Shown here: positions 1-7,796 of the stretch, piece after piece
Layout of the letters: each line of letters begins with the position of its first letter
Position numbering within the stretch: position 1 is the stretch's first letter
Source: JADHLK01 sp038131695
GTDB taxonomy: Bacteria > Pseudomonadota > Alphaproteobacteria > Puniceispirillales > Puniceispirillaceae
Direction: 5' to 3'
Assembly: GCA_038131695.1 (NCBI GenBank)
Contig: JAYPQA010000006.1
Span: 1-35,746 of the forward strand
Length of the DNA: 35,746 bases
Notes under the pieces: model-generated
The model's input: only the letters and a program-made list of their open reading frames with translations
What the model was told of the DNA's origin: nothing
Databases searched by the model: none
Made by a program: the position numbers and the translations under genes

Positions 1-912
1 GACCGAATGGATGGCATTGGCAAAGGCCTCTGCCTGATCCAGATTCGGTGTTGAAGTCTCCATCCAGAGCAGATCGGCATATTCGGCAAAGGCAAGGCCG
101 CGCACCACACATCTGTCAAAGGCGCCTTCGTCGGACAGCACATAGAACCCTTCTTGGGTGCGCTCGCCTGTAATAAAGGGCTTGTCGCGCTCATCCACAT
201 CTGTGGTGATCAGCTTGGCACTCTCAGCATCCGTGCGCGCCATGATGATGGTCGATACACCGCAGGTATCGGCCGCCAGGCGGGCTGCGTTCAAATTGGT
301 CACCGCCTGTGCGACCGGGATCAGAACCTTGCCGCCCATATGGCCGCATTTTTTCTCAGACGCCAGCTGATCCTCAAAATGCACGCCAGAAGCGCCCGCA
401 TCAATATAGGCACGGGTAATCTCAAAGGCATTCAGCGCGCCGCCGAAACCAGCCTCGCAATCAGCCACAATCGGGGCGAACCAGTCGTGTTCCGGCTGGC
501 CCTTTTCCAGCGTTTCAATCTGATCCGCCCGCGCCAGCGTCTTGTTGATGCGGCGGGCCAGCTCCGGGCCGGAATTGGCCGGATAGATAGACTGATCCGG
601 ATACATGGACCCGGCCGTGTTGGAATCAGCTGCCACCTGCCAGCCTGACAGGTAAATCGCCTTCAGCCCGGCGCGCACCTGCTGCATCGCCTGATTGCCG
701 GTCATCGCGCCCAGCGTATTCACATAATCTTCTGTTTTCAGCAACTCCCAAAGCCGGTTGGCCCCGCGCTGAGCCAGCGTGTAATCCATCCGCACAGAGC
801 CGGAGAGCCGCTGCACATCAGCCATGCTGTAATCGCGCTTGACGCCTTCAAACCGGCCCTCGGCGGCACGGGTCAAACTTTCAAAAGCCTGTTGTTCTTT
901 TTGGTCAGCCAT
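1..912 (-). CDS. aceA: Isocitrate lyase, 3' end beyond window
   Basis: Isocitrate lyase splits isocitrate into glyoxylate and succinate, the first step of the cytosolic glyoxylate shunt used for growth on acetate and fatty acids. Reading leftward from an ATG at 912 gives 304 uninterrupted codons that run off the window edge; the family is about 430 residues, so roughly the last third is missing. The catalytic signature KKCGHMGGKVL, with its active-site cysteine, is present, as are the family blocks SGWQVAADSNTAGSMYPDQS, PIVADCEAGFGG and IIMARTDAE. An AAGGAA Shine-Dalgarno sits about 8 nt before the ATG. The gene is divergent from a ScfR/RamB-type regulator, the usual pairing for short-chain acyl-CoA control of this enzyme. 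Identity is secure. Confidence 0.96.
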   Translation of the reverse strand, partial: MADQKEQQAFESLTRAAEGRFEGVKRDYSMADVQRLSGSVRMDYTLAQRGANRLWELLKTEDYVNTLGAMTGNQAMQQVRAGLKAIYLSGWQVAADSNTAGSMYPDQSIYPANSGPELARRINKTLARADQIETLEKGQPEHDWFAPIVADCEAGFGGALNAFEITRAYIDAGASGVHFEDQLASEKKCGHMGGKVLIPVAQAVTNLNAARLAADTCGVSTIIMARTDAESAKLITTDVDERDKPFITGERTQEGFYVLSDEGAFDRCVVRGLAFAEYADLLWMETSTPNLDQAEAFANAIHSV

Positions 913-1145
913 CTTTTCGGTTCCTTGTGGATTGTGTTTTTCCAGAAAATTGCGAGTTAGTCAGTCCATGACCGCTTAGTCAGTCCATAGGCCGATTCGG
1001 CCAAGGCAACCCTCTGCTACCAACCTCTTCAGAAAAGCCAAAGGTAAAAATTGTAGTATATATCAGTTGTAAATATTTACAATTTGCATTAGTAAAGTTG
1101 CATTGATACAATCTGCTTACTTATTTTCAAAATAGGAGCCGGCAG
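913..1145. promoter_or_regulatory. Divergent aceA / scfR-like control region
   Basis: This 233-bp AT-richer spacer separates aceA (leftward) from the XRE regulator (rightward). It contains a 13-bp direct repeat TTAGTCAGTCCAT at 957-969 and 976-988 (19-bp period), a perfect 16-bp palindrome TTGTAAATATTTACAA at 1067-1082, and two TTGCATT copies at 1084-1090 and 1098-1104. These are natural candidate operators for the adjacent regulator, acting on aceA and on itself. That role is inferred from position and symmetry; I cannot define promoter elements with confidence. Confidence 0.5.
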
Positions 1146-2573
1146 ATGATCGAGACACCGAACAGCAAAATCATGATTGGCCACAAGCTGCGCCGCCTGC
1201 GCGCTGATTTGGCCCTGTCGCAGGCAGATATGGCAGCTGAGCTGGGCATTTCCGCCTCTTATCTCAATCTGCTGGAAAATAATGCCAGACCGGTTACCGT
1301 TCCGCTGCTGTTCCGGCTGGGCCAGGCCTATGATATTGATTTGCGCGAAATGGCTGAGGATGACGGGGCGCGGCTGGCGGCGCGGCTGACTGAGATTTTT
1401 GCAGATGCTGCCTTGCAGCCTGCCCGCCTCTCGCGCCGCGATATTCAGTCCCTGTCCAGCCAGAACCCTGTCGCTGCCCAGGCGCTGATCCATCTGTTTG
1501 ACCAGTTTGATCAGATAAGGCTGGCCAGCCGGACGGACAGCGCAAGCCTGGCCGAGACGCGCCGCCCGGTCCCGCTGGAAGCGGTGCGCCAGTTTTTTGA
1601 GGTTCAGGGAAACCACTTCCCGGCTCTGGAGCAGGCCGCTGCTGATACGCGCAAGGCGGCCGGCCTGTCTGGCAATGGCCCGATTTTTGACCGGCTGAGT
1701 GCCAGCTTGCAGGAAAAAACCGGTTTAACGGTTCGTATCCTGCCGGCCGAGGTGATGGGGCCGGTTCTGCGCCAGCATGATTTACATCGCGGCCGCCTGT
1801 TGCTGAATGAGCTGTTGTCACCAGAACAGCTGACTTTTCAGCTGGCACTGCAGCTGGGCCTCAGCCTCTATCGTGAGCAGATAGACCGGCTGCTGGCAGA
1901 GGCCGGGCTAAAGGAGAGTGAGACAGGCCAGCTGGGCCTGCTGGCCTTGGCTGGCTATTTTGCCGGGGCCTTGATGATGCCCTATGAGCCCTTTTACGAG
2001 GCAGCGCGCCAGTCGCGCTATGATATAGACCTGCTGTGCCGCCGTTTCGGGGCCAGTTTTGAGCAAGTCTGCCACCGGCTGACCACGCTGAATCGGCCGG
2101 GATTGCGCGGCATTCCGTTTTTCTTTTTGCGGGTGGATGAAGCCGGCAATATCACCAAGCGCCTATCAGCCGGCGGGATGGAGCTGGCCCGGCAAGGCGG
2201 GGCGTGCGGGCGCTGGCTGCCGCATCAGATTTTTCGCACACCCAACCAGATAAAGACCCAGCTGGCTGAGCTGGAAGACGGGTTCCGCCTGATCACGCTG
2301 GCCAGAACCGTCTCGCCGCCGCGCACCGGCCCGGCCCATATTGCTGCGCCGCTGCACGCGGTTGTGCTGGGCTGTGAGATGAAATATGCCAGCGATATTG
2401 TCCATGCAGATGATCTGGCCCAGCATAAAAACGCCCCGATTGTGCCGATTGGCATGGGCTGTTCTTTGTGTGAGCGCGCCGCCTGCCAGCATCGCGGGGC
2501 CCCGCCGCTGGGCCGCCCCTTGCAATTTGACAGCACCAGACGGCAATCCGGCCTGTTTGATTTCCGCGACTAG
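1146..2573 (+). CDS. XRE/ScfR-family short-chain acyl-CoA regulator
   Basis: This 475-aa transcription factor has an N-terminal helix-turn-helix (about residues 10-65, including LSQADMAAELGISASYLNLLE), a middle region resembling the degenerate IrrE-like peptidase domain without an HEXXH motif, and a C-terminal DUF2083-like domain ending in a cysteine cluster (GCSLCERAACQHRGAPPLGRPL-type). That architecture is the RamB/ScfR/MccR family, which senses short-chain acyl-CoA status and controls glyoxylate-shunt or propionate genes. Its divergence from aceA makes isocitrate lyase the probable target. The ATG at 1146 follows AGGAGCCGGCAG, giving a good ribosome-binding site. The gene is convergent with the next one, 12 bp apart. 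Family is confident; the ligand is inferred. Confidence 0.88.
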   Translation: MIETPNSKIMIGHKLRRLRADLALSQADMAAELGISASYLNLLENNARPVTVPLLFRLGQAYDIDLREMAEDDGARLAARLTEIFADAALQPARLSRRDIQSLSSQNPVAAQALIHLFDQFDQIRLASRTDSASLAETRRPVPLEAVRQFFEVQGNHFPALEQAAADTRKAAGLSGNGPIFDRLSASLQEKTGLTVRILPAEVMGPVLRQHDLHRGRLLLNELLSPEQLTFQLALQLGLSLYREQIDRLLAEAGLKESETGQLGLLALAGYFAGALMMPYEPFYEAARQSRYDIDLLCRRFGASFEQVCHRLTTLNRPGLRGIPFFFLRVDEAGNITKRLSAGGMELARQGGACGRWLPHQIFRTPNQIKTQLAELEDGFRLITLARTVSPPRTGPAHIAAPLHAVVLGCEMKYASDIVHADDLAQHKNAPIVPIGMGCSLCERAACQHRGAPPLGRPLQFDSTRRQSGLFDFRD

Positions 2574-2585
2574 CCGTCTGGCCGC

Positions 2586-3512
2586 CTAGCCTGTGCGCGC
2601 TGCTGCCGGGCGCAAATCTCTTTCCAGCTGCCGCTCCCGGTGGGCCAGATACAGACCGGCCCCGATAATGATCGCCATGCCGGCCCAGGTCGCCAGCGCC
2701 GGTATATCCCCAAAAATCAAAAAACCCAGCAAGGCCGCACTGACGATCTCTATATATTGGAACGGGGCCAGCAGGCTGGCCGGGGCATGGCGCGCGGCCG
2801 CAACCAGCAGCAGATGCCCGCTGGTCGCAACCAGACCCAGCCCCAACAGCCAGACCCATTCAATACCAACCGGCTGGCGCAGGCTGAACAAGCCGCCCAT
2901 ATCCCCGCCAACCAGCATCAGCAGCAGGATTGCGGCAATCGCCGCCAGCCCGACATTCATCTGCATCTGAAACGCCGGCACCCGGCCCGCCAGACGGCGC
3001 GTCAAAATCATATAGCCGGCAAACCCCAGAGCTGTGCCCAGTGGCCAGAGGGCCGGCCAGCCAAAGGCGATAAAATTGGGCCGGATAATGATCAAGGCAC
3101 CGACAAAGCCGATAATAATCGTCGCAATGCGCCGGAAATGGATAGTCTCGCCCAGCAGCAGAGCTGACAGCAGCGTCAGCACCATCGGCTCAACAAAGAA
3201 AATGGCCAGCGCTTCGGCCATTGGCATCACCCGCAGGGCATTGAAAAAGCAAAAGGTCGCCAGCATCATCAAGACGCCCCTGGCCAGCTGCAGCCCCAGC
3301 GTGCCGGGCACGGGTCGCCATTGCCTGAGCCAAAACAGCAGCGGCGCCAGAAAACAAACCTGCAAGCCAAAGCGAATCAGGGTCAGCTGGCCAGCAGACA
3401 TTCCCTGCTCGCCCAGCAATTTGCCAAACGCATCAATGCCGGGCAGCCAGATCATGGCCGCCGCCATCAGCCACAGGCCGCGCACGCTGCTTGTTTCCTG
3501 CCTGCCTGTCAT
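2586..3512 (-). CDS. EamA/DMT-family permease
   Basis: This is a roughly 308-aa inner-membrane protein with ten likely hydrophobic helices arranged as two EamA repeats. Recognisable pieces are an FFNALRVMPMAEALAIFFVEPM block in repeat one, and APASLLAPFQYIEIVSAALLGFLIFGD in repeat two. Members export amino acids, nucleosides or other metabolites; the substrate cannot be read from sequence. An in-frame TTG extends the frame upstream to 3554, but the ATG at 3512 (MTGRQETSS) follows ACAGGACAGGG and places the first helix properly, so I prefer it. The charged arginine-rich tail is cytosolic. It is divergent from a second EamA gene at 3687. Confidence 0.85.
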   Translation of the reverse strand: MTGRQETSSVRGLWLMAAAMIWLPGIDAFGKLLGEQGMSAGQLTLIRFGLQVCFLAPLLFWLRQWRPVPGTLGLQLARGVLMMLATFCFFNALRVMPMAEALAIFFVEPMVLTLLSALLLGETIHFRRIATIIIGFVGALIIIRPNFIAFGWPALWPLGTALGFAGYMILTRRLAGRVPAFQMQMNVGLAAIAAILLLMLVGGDMGGLFSLRQPVGIEWVWLLGLGLVATSGHLLLVAAARHAPASLLAPFQYIEIVSAALLGFLIFGDIPALATWAGMAIIIGAGLYLAHRERQLERDLRPAAARTG

Positions 3513-3686
3513 CCCTGTCCTGTCTGAAAAAAATTCTGCTTCTTCAATTTTCAAGCGTTACACCAGCCAGCCAAGGCTGGCAAAAGATTTGTTGGACAGA
3601 TTTTTATTCCGGCGGGCTGCAGAACTGTGCTAACAGGGCGTTCGGGCCAGCTGCGCTTTGTCGGCTACGCTGTCAAAAGAGGGATT

Positions 3687-4568
3687 ATGTTTTCCAGATT
3701 ATCTGTTTCCAGCCTGTCCGCCCTGCTCATGACTGCCGGGATGTTCGGCTATGTGTTCAATGATGCGATGATCAAGATCGTGCTGGATGATCTGCCGGTT
3801 TTTCAGGCGATCTTCCTGCGCGGGGCCCTCGCCTTGCCAATGCTGGTATTGCTGGCCCTGCGCCTTGGCCATTTCAGCCAGCGCATGAGCCGGTCTGACT
3901 GGCTGGTAACGCTTGGCCGGGCGGGTCTGGAAGCGCTCTGCACGGTCTGGTTTATGGAGGCTATCCGGGTCCTTTCGCTCAGCAATGTGACGGCGATTTT
4001 GCAAGCCATACCGATCACGGTCACCATGGGAGCGGCCCTGTTTATGGGCGAACGGGTTGGTTGGCGGCGTTGGCTGGCCATTGCGGTCGGGCTGGGCGGC
4101 GTGCTGATCATCCTACGCCCGGACAGCAGCGGGATCTCGCTGCACGCCTTTTATGCGCTGCTGGTTGTGCTGGCTGCCACTGCCCGCGATCTGATCACCC
4201 GCAAGCTGAGCAGCAAGGCCCCGTCCCTGCAGGTCGCTGCCATTACTGCGCTGGTGATTTTCCTGCTGGGAGCCAGCCAGTATGACAGCACAGTCTGGGT
4301 GCCGGTTTCTGGTGCTAATCTCCTAATTCTCAGCCTTGCGGCCCTGGCCATTTCAGCCACTTATCTGCTGATGGTTCTGGTGATGCGCATCGGGGCCGTG
4401 TCATTGGCTGCACCCTGGCGCTATACGGCTATTGTCTGGGCCGTATTGCTGGGCTTTTTATTGCTGGGGGAATGGCCGGACATGGCCACAATCTGCGGGG
4501 CGGTGATCGTGGTCGGGGCCGGGCTGTTCACCCTGTGGCGTGAGCGGCAAAGCCGGCAAGCGGGTTAG
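3687..4568 (+). CDS. EamA/DMT-family permease
   Basis: A 293-aa inner-membrane permease with the same two-repeat EamA layout as its divergent neighbour. Diagnostic stretches are FMEAIRVLSLSNVTAILQAIPITVTMGAALFMGERVGWRRW in the first half and APWRYTAIVWAVLLGFLLLGEWPD in the second. I chose the ATG at 3687 because AGAGG lies 5 nt upstream and the protein then begins at its first helix; an upstream ATG at 3627 would add 20 unconserved residues. The stop overlaps the corrected end of moaE, which is convergent. The substrate is unknown. The two neighbouring permeases are clearly diverged, so this is not a recent tandem duplication. Confidence 0.86.
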   Translation: MFSRLSVSSLSALLMTAGMFGYVFNDAMIKIVLDDLPVFQAIFLRGALALPMLVLLALRLGHFSQRMSRSDWLVTLGRAGLEALCTVWFMEAIRVLSLSNVTAILQAIPITVTMGAALFMGERVGWRRWLAIAVGLGGVLIILRPDSSGISLHAFYALLVVLAATARDLITRKLSSKAPSLQVAAITALVIFLLGASQYDSTVWVPVSGANLLILSLAALAISATYLLMVLVMRIGAVSLAAPWRYTAIVWAVLLGFLLLGEWPDMATICGAVIVVGAGLFTLWRERQSRQAG

Positions 4569-5015
4569 CTCTGCCAGCGGTCACGGGCCTCGTCATCTGC
4601 GTCTCTGGCCTCTACCCAGCTGTCGGCCCTCTGAGGTCTCTTCAGCCTTCCAGAAGGGGGCCTCGGTTTTCAGATAATCCATGATGAAATGGGCGGCCTC
4701 AAAAGCGGCCTTGCGATGGGCTGAGGCGACCGCGACCAGCACAATCTGCTCTTCCGGCAAGAGCCGTCCGACCCGGTGGATAACCCGCAGACCGGTCAGC
4801 GGCCAGCGCGCCGCCGCCGCCTCTGCTATCCGCCCGATTTCCGCCTCAGTCATGCCCGGATAATGTTCCAGCGTCAGCGCCTGCAAATCCGCATCGGGGC
4901 TGCTGTCACGCACCCGTCCGACGAAACAGACCTGCGCCCCGGCGCGCCTGTCTGCCAGGGCGGCCAGCTCTGCCTCAACCGAGAAATCCTCTTCAGAAAC
5001 ACGAATGAATTTCAC
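4565..5015 (-). CDS. moaE: Molybdopterin synthase catalytic subunit MoaE, frameshifted near 3' end
   Basis: MoaE is the large subunit of molybdopterin synthase, which moves two sulfurs from MoaD thiocarboxylate onto precursor Z (cPMP). The protein starts at GTG 5015, 2 nt after the moaD stop, and shows the family blocks LEHYPGMTEAEI, RVIHRVGRLLPEEQIVLVAVASAHRKAAF and APFWKAEE with the catalytic lysines. The uninterrupted frame stops at 4593 with an atypical arginine-rich tail (QLGRGQRRR). Shifting one base at about 4632 restores the normal ending SWVEARDADDEARDRWQS and a stop at 4565. The break is therefore a single missing base, probably a sequencing indel. It is the last gene of the mobB-moeA-moaD-moaE operon. 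Confidence 0.9.
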
Positions 5016-5017
5016 TT

Positions 5018-5269
5018 CTATCCCCCTGTAACAGGTGGAAAAAATGCTATCTCACTGGCCCCCTTAATAGAGGCGTGCGGGGCCGCAAATTGCTGATCAA
5101 TAGCCACCCGCACCTTTTTCAGATCGGCAAAGGCTTTTGCGTGCCCGTCTGAGCGGCCTGCCAGATAGCGGGCCAGATCAGCGACGCTTTCCAGCTCCTC
5201 TGGCAAGCTCACATCTTCTTCTGCACAGCCTGTATGGTCACGCACCCAGGCAAAATAACGAATCTTCAC
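5018..5269 (-). CDS. moaD: Molybdopterin synthase sulfur carrier MoaD
   Basis: An 83-aa ubiquitin-fold protein ending in PPVTGG. The terminal Gly-Gly is adenylated and converted to a thiocarboxylate that donates sulfur to molybdopterin in the MoaD-MoaE complex. It starts MKIRYFAWVRDHTG, where the family places the first beta strand. The initiation codon is GTG at 5269 and overlaps the moeA stop in a 4-nt GTGA junction, so translation is probably coupled. moaE begins 2 nt after its stop. Length and C-terminus are typical, so the call is secure. Confidence 0.95.
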   Translation of the reverse strand: MKIRYFAWVRDHTGCAEEDVSLPEELESVADLARYLAGRSDGHAKAFADLKKVRVAIDQQFAAPHASIKGASEIAFFPPVTGG

Positions 5270-6510
5270 AATAGCGGCTCCCGAAAGGGGAGAAAATCCA
5301 GCATCATCCCCGGTTTCACCCCGTCATTTTCAAATGGCACCTCAACCAGCCCGTCAGCCCCGACCAGCGAGGAGATAACCCCGGCCCCCTTGCGGCCATG
5401 CAGCTGCATTTCCGGCTGTCCTGAGGGGGCAGTGACCCGCATTACCCGCAAATATTCAGCCCGCCCGGGCTTTTTGGCAAGCTGAAATCCGGCTGGCAGC
5501 GGGCAGCGCAGCGGCTGGCGCACCATCCCGCCACCCAGCCGGTCCAGCAGCGGGGCCACCAGCAAACGGTAACAGACCTGAACCGCAACCGGATTGCCCG
5601 GCAGGCTGAAAATCATTTTGCCATCGCGCACCGCCGCGCTCATCGGACGGCCCGGCTTTATGGCCAGCCCGGCCAGTTTGATCTCGGCCCCGATTTCCTG
5701 CATCACCGCCCGGCAATGATCTTCTATACCGGCAGAGGCCCCGCCAGAAACAATCAGCAGATCCGTCTGCCCCAACGCCTTCTCAAAGGCGGCCCGCACC
5801 GCCGCGCGATCATCCGGCACAATGCCGTAATCTGTGATGGCCAGCCCGTCATTTTTCAGCAAGCGTGCCAGCATTGGCCGGTTGGAATCATACAGCAAAC
5901 CGTCTGAGAGCCCTGCCGATCCGGTCTCAACCAGCTCATCCCCGGTCGAAAGCAACCCAGCGGTCAGCGGGGCAAAAACCGGCACTTCAGCAAAACCGGC
6001 AGCAGCCAGCTGGCCCAGCCCGGCCGCCTCAATGCGCGCGCCCTTGGCCAGTATCTGCTCGCCCTGTTGCAGGTTTTCCCCGGCCGGACGGCAATTCATA
6101 CCTGCCCGCACAGGCCGGGTGACAAACACCCTGCCCGCCTCAAAGCGGCAATCTTCTTGCATCACCACCGTATCTGTTCCCTGCGGCATCACTGCCCCGG
6201 TATAGATGCGCGCCGCTTGGCCCGGCCCTATCTGAGCGTCAAAGGGATGGCCGGCCCGAATATCAGCTGCGATCTCCAGCGGCTGCTGCGGGTCGGCGGC
6301 CAGCGCGCTGGCCAAAAACGCCACCCCATCTACCGCCGCATTGGCAGTTTGCGGCAGCTGCAACGGGCTGGTGAGGGTTTCGGCGGCAAACAGCCCGCCA
6401 GCCTCAGCCAGCGGCACGCGCTGCTGGCCAGCCAGCGGCACGGCCACAGCCAAAAGCCGCTCCAGAGCCTCCTCCAGCCGCAATAACGCCATCGCGTCAG
6501 CGCGGCTCAT
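5266..6510 (-). CDS. moeA: Molybdopterin molybdenumtransferase MoeA
   Basis: A 414-aa cytosolic enzyme that inserts molybdate into adenylated molybdopterin. The N-terminal domain has the family block LPQTANAAVDGVAF followed by AARIYTGAVMPQGTDTVVMQED. The central MoCF/MogA-like domain carries GLLSTGDELVETG, YDSNRPML and LLIVSGGASAGIEDH. The FSLPGNPVAVQVCY motif near the C-terminal domain is standard. An upstream in-frame ATG exists at 6531, but the ATG at 6510 overlaps the mobB stop as ATGA and begins MSRADAMALL, so it is the better start. The GTGA overlap with moaD downstream confirms an operon. One residue is worth noting: the usual AMDGYA motif is AVDGVA here. Confidence 0.94.
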   Translation of the reverse strand: MSRADAMALLRLEEALERLLAVAVPLAGQQRVPLAEAGGLFAAETLTSPLQLPQTANAAVDGVAFLASALAADPQQPLEIAADIRAGHPFDAQIGPGQAARIYTGAVMPQGTDTVVMQEDCRFEAGRVFVTRPVRAGMNCRPAGENLQQGEQILAKGARIEAAGLGQLAAAGFAEVPVFAPLTAGLLSTGDELVETGSAGLSDGLLYDSNRPMLARLLKNDGLAITDYGIVPDDRAAVRAAFEKALGQTDLLIVSGGASAGIEDHCRAVMQEIGAEIKLAGLAIKPGRPMSAAVRDGKMIFSLPGNPVAVQVCYRLLVAPLLDRLGGGMVRQPLRCPLPAGFQLAKKPGRAEYLRVMRVTAPSGQPEMQLHGRKGAGVISSLVGADGLVEVPFENDGVKPGMMLDFLPFREPLL

Positions 6511-7064
6511 CGGGCGGTCTCCAGCGCGCAAAAGGCACAGATAAAATCGGCCATGCCAGCCGCATCGGACAGGGCAAAAACAGGCAGGGCCAGATTTTCA
6601 GGCGGGCTGTCCGTAGCGAGGGCCACAATCCAGTCATCCTGCTGCCAGAGCGGCGGCTTGCCAACACAAGCGCGCCAGATTTCCAGCTTGGGCAGGGGGT
6701 CGCGCTTGAACCCCTCTACCAGCACCAGATCAGCTGGTTCCAGCGCAGCCAGAAGCGCGGCCAGCTGCGGCTCTGTCTCAGAAGGCACCCGCTCAGTGAA
6801 CAGGGCTGACCGGCGCGCTGAGGAAACCAGCACTTGGCGCGCGCCAGCCTTGCGATGACGCCAGCTGTCCTTGCCTTCAATATCTGCTTCAAAATCATGA
6901 TGCGCGTGCTTGATGGTGGCAACCGTCAGCCCGCGCCCGGCCAGCTCTGCTATCAGCTGTTCGGCCAGCGTTGTCTTGCCGGAGCCGGACCAGCCAGCCA
7001 GCCCGAAAATCGCCCGGTGCGGCAAACCCTCAAATGGGGCCAGTTTGCGGTTTATCTTATTCAT
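6507..7064 (-). CDS. mobB: Molybdopterin-guanine dinucleotide biosynthesis adaptor MobB
   Basis: A 185-aa GTP-binding protein that assists MobA in attaching GMP to molybdopterin. The P-loop GWSGSGKTTL lies at about residues 24-33. Next come the conserved VATIKHAHHDFEAD and DSWRHRKAGARQVLVSS blocks, and then DLVLVEGFK, the expected second nucleotide-binding stretch. The ATG at 7064 is the first gene of the cofactor operon, and its stop overlaps the moeA start as ATGA. No mobA or moaA/moaC is present in the window, so the remaining steps must be encoded elsewhere. About 90 bp of apparently non-coding sequence lies upstream. Confidence 0.95.
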   Translation of the reverse strand: MNKINRKLAPFEGLPHRAIFGLAGWSGSGKTTLAEQLIAELAGRGLTVATIKHAHHDFEADIEGKDSWRHRKAGARQVLVSSARRSALFTERVPSETEPQLAALLAALEPADLVLVEGFKRDPLPKLEIWRACVGKPPLWQQDDWIVALATDSPPENLALPVFALSDAAGMADFICAFCALETAR

Positions 7065-7154
7065 ATAAGGCGGCTTCCGGGGCAGATTATCGCAAATCGA
7101 TCGCCAGTATAGCCTGCCCGGTTTGCGGCGGCAATCAATGGGCGGGCCAGCCGA

Positions 7155-7796
7155 TCAGTCATTATCTATTTGCCCGGCCCCGGCCCCCCTGGCGCGTGAG
7201 GTTTCACTCTCCGGCACATAGGTCAGGGCGGCGAGCTGGCAAACGGCTTGCCAATCTTGCGGATCCACTGAAAAAGGCAGCAGCGGGCGCGCCGCTATAT
7301 CCGGCAGCCTGTCCAGCCGCCGCAGCCAGACAGAATCCCTGGCACATTCCAAACCGCTCTCTGGCCCGTTTTCTGGCCCGAACCAGTCAATCCATCCATT
7401 TGCCGTGCGGCCTTGCAGGGTTTTTCCGGCCAGCATCTCAAACCCGGTTTCCGGGGCCAGAATGGCCGCCAGACCGAGCAGCATAGGCGGCGCATCCAGC
7501 TGCCCGAACCCAGCGCTCTGCGCCAGCCCGGCCTGTATCATCTCAATCGCCTGCCCACCTTCAAGGGCCGCCCGGCCCTGCGGCCAGAACAGCTGCCCGG
7601 CAGCCGGGCTTTCGGGCAAGCGCAGGCCCTCCGCATCTGCCAGACAGGCCAGAGCCGCCTGACAGCCTTGTCGGCCAAAGGCACAGAGCAGGCAACAGGC
7701 CGCCGCCAAATCCGCCGCACGGGAGGCTTCCAGCCCCACCCCGCGCCCGGCCTTGGTTATCATATCCCGGCATTCTGAGGCGGAGACAATCATCAT
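7155..7796 (-). CDS. DUF3726-like small protein of unknown function
   Basis: A 213-aa soluble protein with no catalytic motif that I recognise. The N-terminus (MIVSASECRDMITKAGRGVGL, then an Ala/Leu-rich helix with several Cys) recalls the uncharacterised DUF3726 family, an attribution from memory that needs a profile search. It is rich in alanine, has no signal peptide, and ends in a short Gly/Ala-rich tail. The ATG at 7796 overlaps the stop of the upstream 589-aa gene as ATGA, so I prefer it to the earlier in-frame codon at 7817. It is the last gene of a coupled trio with an M19-like hydrolase, which suggests a shared pathway or complex. Confidence 0.6.
   Translation of the reverse strand: MMIVSASECRDMITKAGRGVGLEASRAADLAAACCLLCAFGRQGCQAALACLADAEGLRLPESPAAGQLFWPQGRAALEGGQAIEMIQAGLAQSAGFGQLDAPPMLLGLAAILAPETGFEMLAGKTLQGRTANGWIDWFGPENGPESGLECARDSVWLRRLDRLPDIAARPLLPFSVDPQDWQAVCQLAALTYVPESETSRARGAGAGQIDND

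Noticed and set aside
1294..1848. A long open frame antisense to the XRE regulator
   Set aside because: High-GC mirror frame with no family resemblance; the sense gene is intact and well conserved.
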